In this document: positions 16,378-23,542 of the stretch, piece by piece
Layout of the letters: the number at the start of each line of letters is the position of its first letter
How positions within the stretch are numbered: position 1 is the first letter of the stretch
Assembly (NCBI RefSeq): GCF_027270315.1
Contig: NZ_CP114413.1
Span: forward strand, 7,502,001-7,566,000
Direction: 5' to 3'
From: Streptomyces cinnabarinus
Lineage (GTDB): Bacteria > Actinomycetota > Actinomycetes > Streptomycetales > Streptomycetaceae
DNA length: 64,000 bases
Program-made: the position numbers and the translations under genes
The notes under the pieces: model-generated
Seen by the model: the letters and a program-made list of their open reading frames with translations, nothing else
Databases searched by the model: none
What the model was told of the DNA's origin: nothing

Positions 16378-17379
16378 ATGCGCAGCAGAGTCGTCCTGCA
16401 CGCCGTCGACTCGCACACCGAGGGCATGCCCACCCGGGTCGTCACCGGCGGCATCGGCACGATCCCCGGCGCCACCATGAACGAACGGCGCCTGTACTTC
16501 CGCGAGCACCGCGACGACATCAAGCAGCTCCTGATGAACGAGCCGCGCGGCCACTCGGCGATGAGCGGGGCCGTCCTCCAGCCGCCCACCCGCCCCGACT
16601 GCGACTGGGGCGTCATCTACATCGAGGTCTCCGGCTATCTGCCGATGTGCGGGCACGGCACGATCGGCGTCGCGACCGTGCTGGTGGAGACCGGCATGGT
16701 CGAGGTCGTCGAACCGGTCACCACCATCCGGCTCGACACACCGGCCGGACTCGTCGTCGCCGAGGTCGCGGTGGAGGACGGGGCCGCGAAGGCGGTCACC
16801 CTGAAGAACGTGCCGTCCTTCGCCGTCACCCTCGACCGCAAGATCGCACTGCCCGGCGGGCGCACGGTGACATATGACCTGGCATACGGCGGCAACTTCT
16901 ACGCCATCCTGCCGCTGGAGGAGTTCGGGCTGCCCTTCGACCGCGCCCGCAAGGACGACATCCTCAAGGCGGGCCTGTCCCTGATGGACGCGATCAACGC
17001 GGAGGCCGAGCCCGTGCACCCCGAGGACCCCTCCATCCGCGGCTGCCATCACGTCCACCTCTACGCGCCCGGCGCCACCGCCCGCCACTCGCGGCACGCC
17101 ATGGTCATCCACCCCGGCTGGTTCGACCGCTCGCCCTGCGGCACCGGCACCAGCGCCCGGATGGCCCAGCTGCACGCGCGCGGCGAACTCCCGCTGCACA
17201 CCGAGTTCGTCAACGAGTCCTTCATCGGCACCCGGTTCACCGGGCGGCTCCTCGACACCACCGAGGTCGCCGGGCGGCCCGCCGTCCTGCCCAGCTTCAC
17301 CGGCCGCGCCTGGGTCACCGGGACGGCCCAGTACCTGCTCGATCCGGACGATCCGTTCCCGGCCGGGTTCGTCCTCTAA
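16378..17379 (+). CDS. Proline racemase family protein, probable 4-hydroxyproline 2-epimerase
   Basis: A 333-residue protein of the PrpA/LhpA family. Both catalytic cysteines are present: C91 in PMCGHGTIG and C254 in SPCGTGTSA. Retention of both thiols indicates a racemase or epimerase rather than the trans-3-hydroxyproline dehydratase subgroup, in which one Cys is replaced by Thr or Ser. It would interconvert trans-4-hydroxy-L-proline and cis-4-hydroxy-D-proline, supplying the dehydrogenase encoded upstream. The ATG lies 5 nt after the preceding stop with TAGGGA as its site, so it is the last structural gene of the operon. It is cytosolic and cofactor-independent. Confidence 0.88.
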   Translation: MRSRVVLHAVDSHTEGMPTRVVTGGIGTIPGATMNERRLYFREHRDDIKQLLMNEPRGHSAMSGAVLQPPTRPDCDWGVIYIEVSGYLPMCGHGTIGVATVLVETGMVEVVEPVTTIRLDTPAGLVVAEVAVEDGAAKAVTLKNVPSFAVTLDRKIALPGGRTVTYDLAYGGNFYAILPLEEFGLPFDRARKDDILKAGLSLMDAINAEAEPVHPEDPSIRGCHHVHLYAPGATARHSRHAMVIHPGWFDRSPCGTGTSARMAQLHARGELPLHTEFVNESFIGTRFTGRLLDTTEVAGRPAVLPSFTGRAWVTGTAQYLLDPDDPFPAGFVL

Positions 17380-17463
17380 CCCGCCTCCAGCCCCTGTCGT
17401 CGGGCCCTGGCCGACCCGCCCGGGCCCGGGCCCGGGCTCCGGCGGGGATAATGCCGGTGACGC

Positions 17464-17475
17464 GTGACATTGCAT
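17464..17475. promoter_or_regulatory. Weak third copy of the TGACAT element before the GntR gene
   Basis: GTGACATTGCAT lies 18 nt before the regulator start. Its left half is identical to the 15444-15455 palindrome and its right half is degenerate. GATAAT at 17447-17452 may be a -10 box. Autoregulation is an inference. Confidence 0.3.
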
Positions 17476-17493
17476 TCCCTAGGAGACCTCCCT

Positions 17494-18171
17494 ATGCCCG
17501 CCCAGCCCGCCGGCGCCCCCTCCCTGCCCTCGCTGGGCGGCAAGAAGCGCAGCTACCGCGAGCGGGTCGCCGACGCCCTGCGAGCCGCGCTGATCGCCGG
17601 GGAACTCCTGCCGGGCGAGGTGTACTCCGCGCCGACCCTGGCCGCCCGCTTCGGCGTCTCTGCGACCCCGGTGCGCGAGGCCATGCTCGACCTGGCCAAG
17701 GAGGGCCTGGTCGACACCATGCCCAACAAGGGCTTCCGGGTCACCGAGGTCTCCGAGAAGCAGCTCGACGAGTACAAGCACATCCGCGCCCTCATCGAGA
17801 TCCCCACGGTGGTGGAGCTGGCCCGGACCGCCGACCCGGTCTCGCTGGAGGCGCTGCGCCCGGCCGCCCGGGAGATCGTGCAGGCCGCGGCGGCCGGCGA
17901 CCTCATCGCGTACGTCGAGGCCGACACCCGCTTCCATCTCGGCCTGCTCGCCCTCGCGGGCAACACCCATCTGGTCGAGGTGGTCGGCGACCTGCGCGGC
18001 CGTTCCCGTCTCTACGGCCTGACCGCGCTGGTGAAGGCGGGCCGGCTGCTGGCCTCCGCCGAGGAGCACCTCGAACTCCTCGACGCCCTGCTGGCCCGCG
18101 ACGAGCACGCGGTGCGCGAGGTCATGACCCGGCACCTCGGACATGTCCGCGGGCTGTGGGCCGCGCAGTAG
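17494..18171 (+). CDS. GntR-family regulator, FCD subfamily
   Basis: A 225-residue regulator. The winged helix-turn-helix spans about residues 20-85 (YRERVADALRAALIAGELLPGE, then LAARFGVSATPVREAMLDLAKEGLV). The all-helical FCD effector domain spans about 90-220, with metal-binding histidines in ADTRFHLGLLALAGN and the HLGHVRGLW tail. FCD regulators bind carboxylic or amino acids and usually repress neighbouring catabolic genes. The ATG follows AGGAGA by 7 nt. It lies downstream of the epimerase gene in the same orientation, and TGACAT-containing elements near three promoters of this block make it the likely hydroxyproline-responsive regulator. It converges on the ABC-transporter ATPase gene 18 nt away. 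Confidence 0.88.
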   Translation: MPAQPAGAPSLPSLGGKKRSYRERVADALRAALIAGELLPGEVYSAPTLAARFGVSATPVREAMLDLAKEGLVDTMPNKGFRVTEVSEKQLDEYKHIRALIEIPTVVELARTADPVSLEALRPAAREIVQAAAAGDLIAYVEADTRFHLGLLALAGNTHLVEVVGDLRGRSRLYGLTALVKAGRLLASAEEHLELLDALLARDEHAVREVMTRHLGHVRGLWAAQ

Positions 18172-18189
18172 ACGACAACTTGAGGCAGT

Positions 18190-18993
18190 TCACCGGGACG
18201 GCGGCTTGTCCTCCTTCACGACCGCCGCTTCCCGCTTCGCCGCCTGGATCTGCTCGTACACATGGGTCCTCAGCTCGGCGAAGCGCGGGGCCACCCGGGT
18301 GTGCAACTGGTCCCGCTCGTCGGGGAGATCGATCTTCAGCTGCTCCTGGACGACGGTGGGGGAGGCGGACAGCACGATGACCCGCTCACCGAGGTAGACG
18401 GCCTCGTCGATGTCGTGGGTGACGAACAGGATCGTGACGCCCCGCTCCCGCCACAGCCGCCGTACCAGGTCCTCCAGATCGGCCCGGGTCTGGGCGTCGA
18501 CCGCGGCGAACGGCTCGTCCATCAGGAGCACCCGGGGCTCGTAGGCGAGCGCGCGGGCGATGGCGACTCGCTGCTGCATACCGCCGGACAGCTGCCAGGG
18601 ATACGCGCCCACGGCGTCCGCGAGTCCCACCGACTCCAGCGCGTCCCGCACCAGCTCCCGGCGCCGGGCCTTGTCCAAGTCCTTCTGCTTCAGAGGGAGT
18701 TCGACGTTCTCCCCGACCCGCATCCAGGGGAACAGGCTGCGTCCGTACTCCTGGAACACGAAGGCCATCCCGGGCGGCGGGCCGGTCACCCGGGCGCCCT
18801 CCAGCAGGACCTCACCGCCGGACGGGGCGAGCAGTCCGCCCATGCACTTCAGCAGGGTCGTCTTGCCGCAGCCCGACGGGCCGACCAGACAAGCGAGTTC
18901 ACCCGCGTCGACGGTGAAGGTCAGATCGCGCACCGCCTCCACCCGCCGCCCCGATCCCTCGTAGACCTTCCTCAGGCCGCGGACGTCGAGCAT
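18190..18993 (-). CDS. ABC transporter ATP-binding protein (nitrate/sulfonate/taurine type)
   Basis: A 267-residue ATPase of the SsuB/TauB class. Walker A is GPSGCGKTTLL, the Q-loop is FQEYGRSLFPW, the signature is LSGGMQQRVAIA, Walker B is VLLMDEPF and the H-switch is VTHDIDEAVYLGE. The ATG at 18993 follows AAAGG; the first codons read MLDVRGLRKVYEG. It is the last gene of a four-gene minus-strand operon (binding protein, two permeases, ATPase). It energises import of the ligand delivered by the lipoprotein. Its 3' end nearly meets the GntR stop. Confidence 0.92.
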   Translation of the reverse strand: MLDVRGLRKVYEGSGRRVEAVRDLTFTVDAGELACLVGPSGCGKTTLLKCMGGLLAPSGGEVLLEGARVTGPPPGMAFVFQEYGRSLFPWMRVGENVELPLKQKDLDKARRRELVRDALESVGLADAVGAYPWQLSGGMQQRVAIARALAYEPRVLLMDEPFAAVDAQTRADLEDLVRRLWRERGVTILFVTHDIDEAVYLGERVIVLSASPTVVQEQLKIDLPDERDQLHTRVAPRFAELRTHVYEQIQAAKREAAVVKEDKPPSR

Positions 18994-19031
18994 GGGCTGC
19001 CCTTTCACCAGGTTCACGGGGTACATGAGGT

Positions 19032-19811
19032 TCACGGGGACCGCCGGGCGGCGGCGCGCAGGCCGTGGTACCAGGCCAGCACCCGCCGTTCGACGAGCTG
19101 GAAGACGACGGACAGCGCGAAGCCCAGCAGTCCGAGGAGCAGGATCCCGGTCCACATGTCGGGGATCGCGAAGCTGCGCTGGAACTGCACGATGGTGAAG
19201 CCCAGGCCGTTGCTGGCGGCGAACATCTCGCTGATGACCATCAGGATGATGCCGACGGACAGCGCCTGGCGCAGCCCCGCGAAGATCTGCGGACTCGCCG
19301 AGCGCAGCACCACATGCCGCAGCCGCGCCGTGCCCTTGATGCCGTAACTGCGGGCCGTCTCCGCCATCACCGGGTCCACCGCGCGTACACCCTCGACGGT
19401 GTTGAGCAGGATCGGCCAGACACAGCCGCTGGCGATCACCGTGATCTTCATGGTGTCGCCGATGCCCGCGAACAGCATGATGACCGGCACCAGCACCGGC
19501 GGCGGCACTGCCCGCAGGAACTCCAGAACCGGCTCGCACACCGCGCGCACCCGCCGGTAGGAGCCGATGACCGTGCCGAGCCCGACACCCACCACGGCCG
19601 CCAGGGCGTAACCACCGGTCAGCCGGAGGATGCTGGGCAGTACGTCGTCCCGGAGCCGGTCGCCGGTCCAGACATCCGGGAAGGTCTCCAGGATGGTCCG
19701 CAGCGGCGGCCAGTACACGTCCGTGCTGTCGTCCGACGCCACCCACCACACGCCCACCAGTGCGGCGGGCAGCGCGAACACGAACGCGAGCCGCAGAAGG
19801 AGCAGCCTCAC
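19032..19811 (-). CDS. ABC transporter permease (BPD_transp_1)
   Basis: A 259-residue integral membrane protein with about six helices. It carries the EAA loop (ETARSYGIKGTARLRHVVLRSASPQIFAG) that docks on the ATPase. The GTG start at 19811 overlaps the stop of the preceding permease by 4 nt (GTGA), showing translational coupling. It belongs to the SsuC/TauC/NitB permease family. The two different permease genes in this operon probably make a heterodimeric channel, which is less common in this family than a homodimer. Confidence 0.9.
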   Translation of the reverse strand: MRLLLLRLAFVFALPAALVGVWWVASDDSTDVYWPPLRTILETFPDVWTGDRLRDDVLPSILRLTGGYALAAVVGVGLGTVIGSYRRVRAVCEPVLEFLRAVPPPVLVPVIMLFAGIGDTMKITVIASGCVWPILLNTVEGVRAVDPVMAETARSYGIKGTARLRHVVLRSASPQIFAGLRQALSVGIILMVISEMFAASNGLGFTIVQFQRSFAIPDMWTGILLLGLLGFALSVVFQLVERRVLAWYHGLRAAARRSP

Positions 19812-20581
19812 ACCGCCACCTCCCCGCGCACCGACTGATGCCAGGCCAGCGCCCACCGCTCCACCGTGCGCGCACCCACGTTGATCAGCAGCCCCAGCAG
19901 CCCGGTGACCACGATCAGCGCGTACATCTCCGGCACCGCCTGCGAGGTCTGCGCGACGGCGATCCGCGCCCCCAACCCCGGTGCCCCGATGACGAGTTCG
20001 GCGGTCACGGCGAGGATCAGCGCCACCGAGGCGGCGAGCCGCACCCCGGTCATGACGTAGGGCAGCGCGGTCGGCCACAGCACATGCCGGATCCGGGCCC
20101 AGGTGCCGAGACCGTAGGACCGCGCCGTCTCGTCGGCGACCGGGTCCACGTCCTGGACGCCGTACAGGACCTGGATCAGTACCTGCCAGAACGCGGCGTA
20201 CACGACCAGCAGGAGGACCGAGCGCAGTTCCGTGCCGTACAGCAGGACGGCGAGCGGGATCAGGGCGACGGAGGGGATCGGACGGAGGAACTCGACGGTG
20301 GAGGCGGTGACTTCGCGGAGATACGGCACCACGGCGATCAGCACCCCCGCCACGATCCCCGCGCAGGAGGCGACGGCGAGGCCCAGCGCCCAGCCGGCCA
20401 GCGTGTCGCCGAGCGCCGACCAGAAGGCGGAGTCGGCGAGTTCGGTCCAGAAGGCGTCGGCGATCCGGCTGGTCGGCGGGAAGTACTCCTCCTTGACCAG
20501 GCCGAGCCGCGGCACCGCCTCGCCCAGGGCGAGGAAGACCGCGAGCCCGGCCGCGCCGAGCATGGCGTTCAGGCCCCTCAC
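19808..20581 (-). CDS. ABC transporter permease (BPD_transp_1)
   Basis: A 257-residue membrane protein of the same SsuC-type family, with EAA loop DETARSYGLGTWARIRHVLWPTALPYVMTG and five to six hydrophobic helices. The GTG start at 20581 overlaps the TGA of the binding-protein gene (GTGA). It is clearly paralogous to the next permease but divergent in the helices, consistent with a heterodimeric pore. The longer open frame upstream of 20581 lies inside the binding-protein gene and is not used. Confidence 0.9.
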   Translation of the reverse strand: MRGLNAMLGAAGLAVFLALGEAVPRLGLVKEEYFPPTSRIADAFWTELADSAFWSALGDTLAGWALGLAVASCAGIVAGVLIAVVPYLREVTASTVEFLRPIPSVALIPLAVLLYGTELRSVLLLVVYAAFWQVLIQVLYGVQDVDPVADETARSYGLGTWARIRHVLWPTALPYVMTGVRLAASVALILAVTAELVIGAPGLGARIAVAQTSQAVPEMYALIVVTGLLGLLINVGARTVERWALAWHQSVRGEVAV

Positions 20582-21549
20582 GAGAGCAGCTTGTCCAGGT
20601 CCGGCGTCGTCTTGAACAGCCCGTCCCGCTCGCCGAGTTCCATCAGCTTCTCGATGGAACCGCGGTCGGCGTCGGCCGGCCACTTCGGCAGGGTCACCTG
20701 CTCCAGCACCGCGGGCGGGATCTTGGTGTACGTGGTGACGATCTGGCGGACCTCGTCGGGGTGGGCGTCGGCGTAGGCGAGGGACTCGGCGGTGGCGTCC
20801 TGGAACTTCTTCACCACCTCCGGGTTCTCCTGCCCGTACTGCGTGGAGGTGAAGTACATCGCCACGGTCAGGTTCGGGGCGACGTCGACCAGCGAGGAGG
20901 CGATCTCCCGGCCGCCCTGGCTCTTGATCGTGGCGAGCGCCGGTTCGACCACCATCGCCGCGTCGATCTGCCCGGCGTCCAAGGCGGCGGGCATCTGGTC
21001 GAAGGCCAGCTCCACGAACTGGACTTGGTCCGGATCGCCGCCCGCCTTGCGCACCGACTCGCGCACGGCGGTCTCGTTGATGTTCTTCAGGGTGTTGACG
21101 GCGACCTTCTTGCCCTCAAGCTCCTTCGGTGACTTGAGCGAGCTGTCACCCTTGACCGTCAGCGCGCCAAAGTCCTTGCCGTCCTGTCCGGTTGAGGCAA
21201 TGCCGTTGGCGATGGCCTTCACCGGAACGTTGTTGGACTGGGCGATCATCAGCGAGGTCATGTTGCTGAACCCGAACTCGTACTGGCCGCTGACCACGGC
21301 GGGCACGATCGCCGCTCCGCCCTGAGCGGTCGTCAACTTCAGCTTCAGGCCGCGCTTTTCGTAGAAGCCCTTTTCCTGGCCGAGGTAGAGCGGCGCGACG
21401 TCGACGATGGGGATGAGCCCCACGGTGACCGTCGTGACGCCGCCCGACGAACCCGCCCCGTCCGACGAGTCACCGTCGTCGGACGAGCCGCAGGCCGTCA
21501 GGGCGAACAGGAATGTGCTTGCCGCGAGACCGGCGAGCAGACGACGCAT
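20578..21549 (-). CDS. ABC transporter substrate-binding lipoprotein (NMT1/SsuA-like)
   Basis: A 323-residue lipoprotein. The signal peptide ends in lipobox ALTAC with Cys20 the lipidation site, followed by a Ser/Asp-rich linker. The mature domain is NMT1/THI5/SsuA-like (VGLIPIVDVAPLYLGQEKGFYEKRGLKLKL and the GAAIVPAVVSGQYEFGFSNMTS loop). Members bind sulfonates, nitrate, pyrimidines or aromatic acids; the ligand cannot be read from sequence. It is first in the operon and divergent from an IclR regulator with a perfect 7-bp inverted repeat between them. Given the Rieske oxygenase genes on the other side of the regulator, an aromatic carboxylate or sulfonate is a reasonable guess (inference). 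Confidence 0.9.
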   Translation of the reverse strand: MRRLLAGLAASTFLFALTACGSSDDGDSSDGAGSSGGVTTVTVGLIPIVDVAPLYLGQEKGFYEKRGLKLKLTTAQGGAAIVPAVVSGQYEFGFSNMTSLMIAQSNNVPVKAIANGIASTGQDGKDFGALTVKGDSSLKSPKELEGKKVAVNTLKNINETAVRESVRKAGGDPDQVQFVELAFDQMPAALDAGQIDAAMVVEPALATIKSQGGREIASSLVDVAPNLTVAMYFTSTQYGQENPEVVKKFQDATAESLAYADAHPDEVRQIVTTYTKIPPAVLEQVTLPKWPADADRGSIEKLMELGERDGLFKTTPDLDKLLS

Positions 21550-21584
21550 GACTCCTCCTGTGCAGACAACGGTGTTCCGACAGG

Positions 21585-21603
21585 CTGTGCGCTGACCGCA
21601 CAG
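21585..21603. promoter_or_regulatory. Candidate IclR operator between ABC operon and IclR gene
   Basis: CTGTGCG and CGCACAG form perfect 7-bp arms around CTGAC. The repeat lies 36 nt upstream of the binding-protein ATG and about 95 nt upstream of the IclR ATG, the usual place for an IclR-family operator. Confidence 0.55.
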
Positions 21604-21698
21604 TAGTGCTCAAATGCGCTCAGCGGGAAGGTAGAGCCCTGTACCGATCAGGTCAACCAGTTTCGCTGACAAAATTGTTGACACCCCAGGAGGCGATG

Positions 21699-22514
21699 AT
21701 GCCCGAGCCGGGCCGCGGACGCCACTTCGTGAACTCCTTCGCACACGGCCTCGCCGTCGTCCGCTCCTTCGACGCCGAGCACCCCACCCGTACGCTCTCC
21801 GACGTCGCCCGCGACTGCGGACTGACCCGCGCGGCCGCCCGCCGGCTGCTGCTGACCCTGGCCGACCTCGGCTATGTCCACCAGGACGGACGCCAGTTCA
21901 GGCTCACCCCGCGCGTCCTGGAGCTCGGCTACTCCTACCTCTCCAGCTTCACCCTGCCCGAGCTCGCCGAACCGCATCTGGAACAACTCGTGGGCCGCAT
22001 CCGGGAGTCGTCGTCCCTGTGCGTCCTGGACGGCGATGACATCGTGTACGTCGCCCGGGTGCCGACCAGCCGCATCATGACCGCGGCCATCACCGTGGGC
22101 ACCCGCTTCCCGGCGCATGTCACCTCGGTGGGCCGGGTGATCCTCGCGGATCTGCCGGACGAGGAGATCGACACCCGCCTGGCACGCGCCGACCTGAGCC
22201 CACTGACCCCGCGCACACTGACCGAGCCGGACGCTCTGCGGGCCGAGTTGCGACGCGTGCGCCGCCAGGGCTACGCGATCGTCGACCAGGAACTGGAGTT
22301 GGGCCTGCGCTCGATCGCCGCCCCGGTGCGGGACCGGGGCGGCGCGGTGACGGCGGCCGTGAACATCGCGGTGCACGCGGGCCGCAACTCCCTGGAATCC
22401 GTCCGCCGTGACCTGCTGCCCCCGCTGCTGGACACGGTCGCCCGGATCGAGGCCGACCTCCGGATCACAGGTCCAGCACGAGCCTCTTCCCCCGGCACCG
22501 GGACACACAGATGA
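21699..22514 (+). CDS. IclR-family regulator (PcaR/PobR-like)
   Basis: A 271-residue regulator. The N-terminal winged HTH covers about residues 10-65 (FAHGLAVVRSFDAEHPTRTLSDVARDCGLTRAAARRLLLTL), followed by the IclR effector domain containing VGTRFPAHVTSVGRVILADL and the ligand-pocket end LGLRSIAAPVRDRGGAVTAAVNIA. The HTH is of the PcaR/PcaU/PobR subgroup that senses aromatic acids or beta-ketoadipate. AGGAGG precedes the ATG at 21699 by 5 nt and an adjacent ATG at 21696 by 2 nt, so 21699 is chosen. It is divergent from the ABC importer and its 3' end overlaps the convergent reductase gene by 50 nt. It probably controls both. Confidence 0.88.
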   Translation: MPEPGRGRHFVNSFAHGLAVVRSFDAEHPTRTLSDVARDCGLTRAAARRLLLTLADLGYVHQDGRQFRLTPRVLELGYSYLSSFTLPELAEPHLEQLVGRIRESSSLCVLDGDDIVYVARVPTSRIMTAAITVGTRFPAHVTSVGRVILADLPDEEIDTRLARADLSPLTPRTLTEPDALRAELRRVRRQGYAIVDQELELGLRSIAAPVRDRGGAVTAAVNIAVHAGRNSLESVRRDLLPPLLDTVARIEADLRITGPARASSPGTGTHR

Positions 22515-23388
22515 GCATGGTCTCCCCGGCCGCGCGCTCGGCCTCGGTCAGCACCGAGTCCCGGTGGTCGGGGGTGCCCTCGACGACATCGGTCTCGCAG
22601 GTTCCGCAGGTGCCCTCGGCGCAGGAGTACAGCACCTCGACCCCGGCGGCGCGCACGGCGTCGAGCACGGAGACGCCGGGCGGGACGGTGAGAGTACGGC
22701 CGCTCCGCGCGAGGACGACGTCGAACTCGGTGTCCTGGTCGGTGTGTTGCTCCTTGGGCTGGAACCGCTCGACGTGGAGGACTCCGGAGGGGCATCGGTC
22801 CTCGACCGCGTCCAGGAGCGGCCCTGGACCGCAGCAGTAGACGAGGGTGCCGTCCGGGAGATCGTCGAGCACTGAGGGCACTTCCAGCAGCCCCGTCTCG
22901 TCCTGGGGAGCGAGGGTCACGCGATCGCCGTAGCGGCGGAGTTGTTCGGTGAAGGCCATCGAAGCGCGGGTGCGGCCGCCGTATAGCAGGCTCCACTCGG
23001 CGCCGGCGGCCTCGGCGGCGGCGAGCATGGGCAGGATCGGGGTGATGCCGATGCCACCGGCGATGAAGCGGTAGCGGGAGGCCGGGCGGAGGGCGAAGTG
23101 ATTGCGCGGCCCGCGCACCTCGACCTTGTCACCCACCCCCAACCGCTCGTGCACGAAGGCGGATCCACCCCGCCCCTCCTCCTCCCGCAGCACCGCGATC
23201 TGCCAGGCGGTCCGGTCGGCAGGGGCACCGCACAGGGAGTACTGGCGCTCCAGGCCCGGGGCGAGGACGAGGTCGATGTGGGCGCCGAGTTCCCAGGCGG
23301 GGAGGGGTTCGCCGAGGGGATGGGCGAGACTGAGCCCGAGGATGCCATCGGCGACGAACTCCCGCTGACGGACGATGAGTTCAGCCAT
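22465..23388 (-). CDS. PDR/VanB-type oxidoreductase with C-terminal ferredoxin
   Basis: A 307-residue electron-transfer subunit. The FMN/FAD-binding barrel includes RQYSLCGAP. The NAD domain has FIAGGIGITPILPML and VYCCGPGPLLDAV. A C-terminal plant-type [2Fe-2S] domain carries CAEGTCGTCETDV and a final Cys in LICVSRC. Class IA reductases of this kind pass electrons from NADH to Rieske oxygenases such as vanillate demethylase. The ATG at 23388 overlaps the stop of a 53-residue gene, so the oxygenase, small protein and reductase are translationally chained. The 3' end overlaps the IclR gene on the other strand. Confidence 0.92.
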   Translation of the reverse strand: MAELIVRQREFVADGILGLSLAHPLGEPLPAWELGAHIDLVLAPGLERQYSLCGAPADRTAWQIAVLREEEGRGGSAFVHERLGVGDKVEVRGPRNHFALRPASRYRFIAGGIGITPILPMLAAAEAAGAEWSLLYGGRTRASMAFTEQLRRYGDRVTLAPQDETGLLEVPSVLDDLPDGTLVYCCGPGPLLDAVEDRCPSGVLHVERFQPKEQHTDQDTEFDVVLARSGRTLTVPPGVSVLDAVRAAGVEVLYSCAEGTCGTCETDVVEGTPDHRDSVLTEAERAAGETMLICVSRCRGKRLVLDL

Positions 23389-23542
23389 GGGACGCATGCC
23401 CCTCGGGGTGGCCGAGCATCCACTCCCACATGGCTACCGGGTCCTCGGCGGTGTGCTCGGCGCCGCAGTGACAGGTGCCGTGCAGGACATCGGTGCCCGG
23501 CACCCAGTCGATGCGGTAGATCTCGCCGGTCGGTGCCGTCAC
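23381..23542 (-). CDS. 53-residue Cys/His-rich protein within Rieske oxygenase operon
   Basis: A short gene that starts GTG (GTGA overlap with the oxygenase stop) and ends in a TGA that overlaps the reductase ATG, so it fills the gap exactly. The product starts MTAPTGEIYRIDWVPGTDVL and carries HGTCHCGAEHTAEDP, a CHC cluster with flanking histidines, then WEWMLGHPEGHASHG. The Cys-His spacing could hold zinc or iron. Overlaps on both sides and strong third-position GC bias argue for real translation. I do not recognise a named family. It may be an assembly or accessory subunit of the oxygenase (inference). Confidence 0.75.
   Translation of the reverse strand: MTAPTGEIYRIDWVPGTDVLHGTCHCGAEHTAEDPVAMWEWMLGHPEGHASHG

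Noticed and set aside
17421..17440. CCCGGGCCCGGGCCCGGG block before the GntR gene, considered as a terminator
   Set aside because: It is a simple GC repeat with no defined loop or T run. Several pairings are equally possible, so no single hairpin can be supported.
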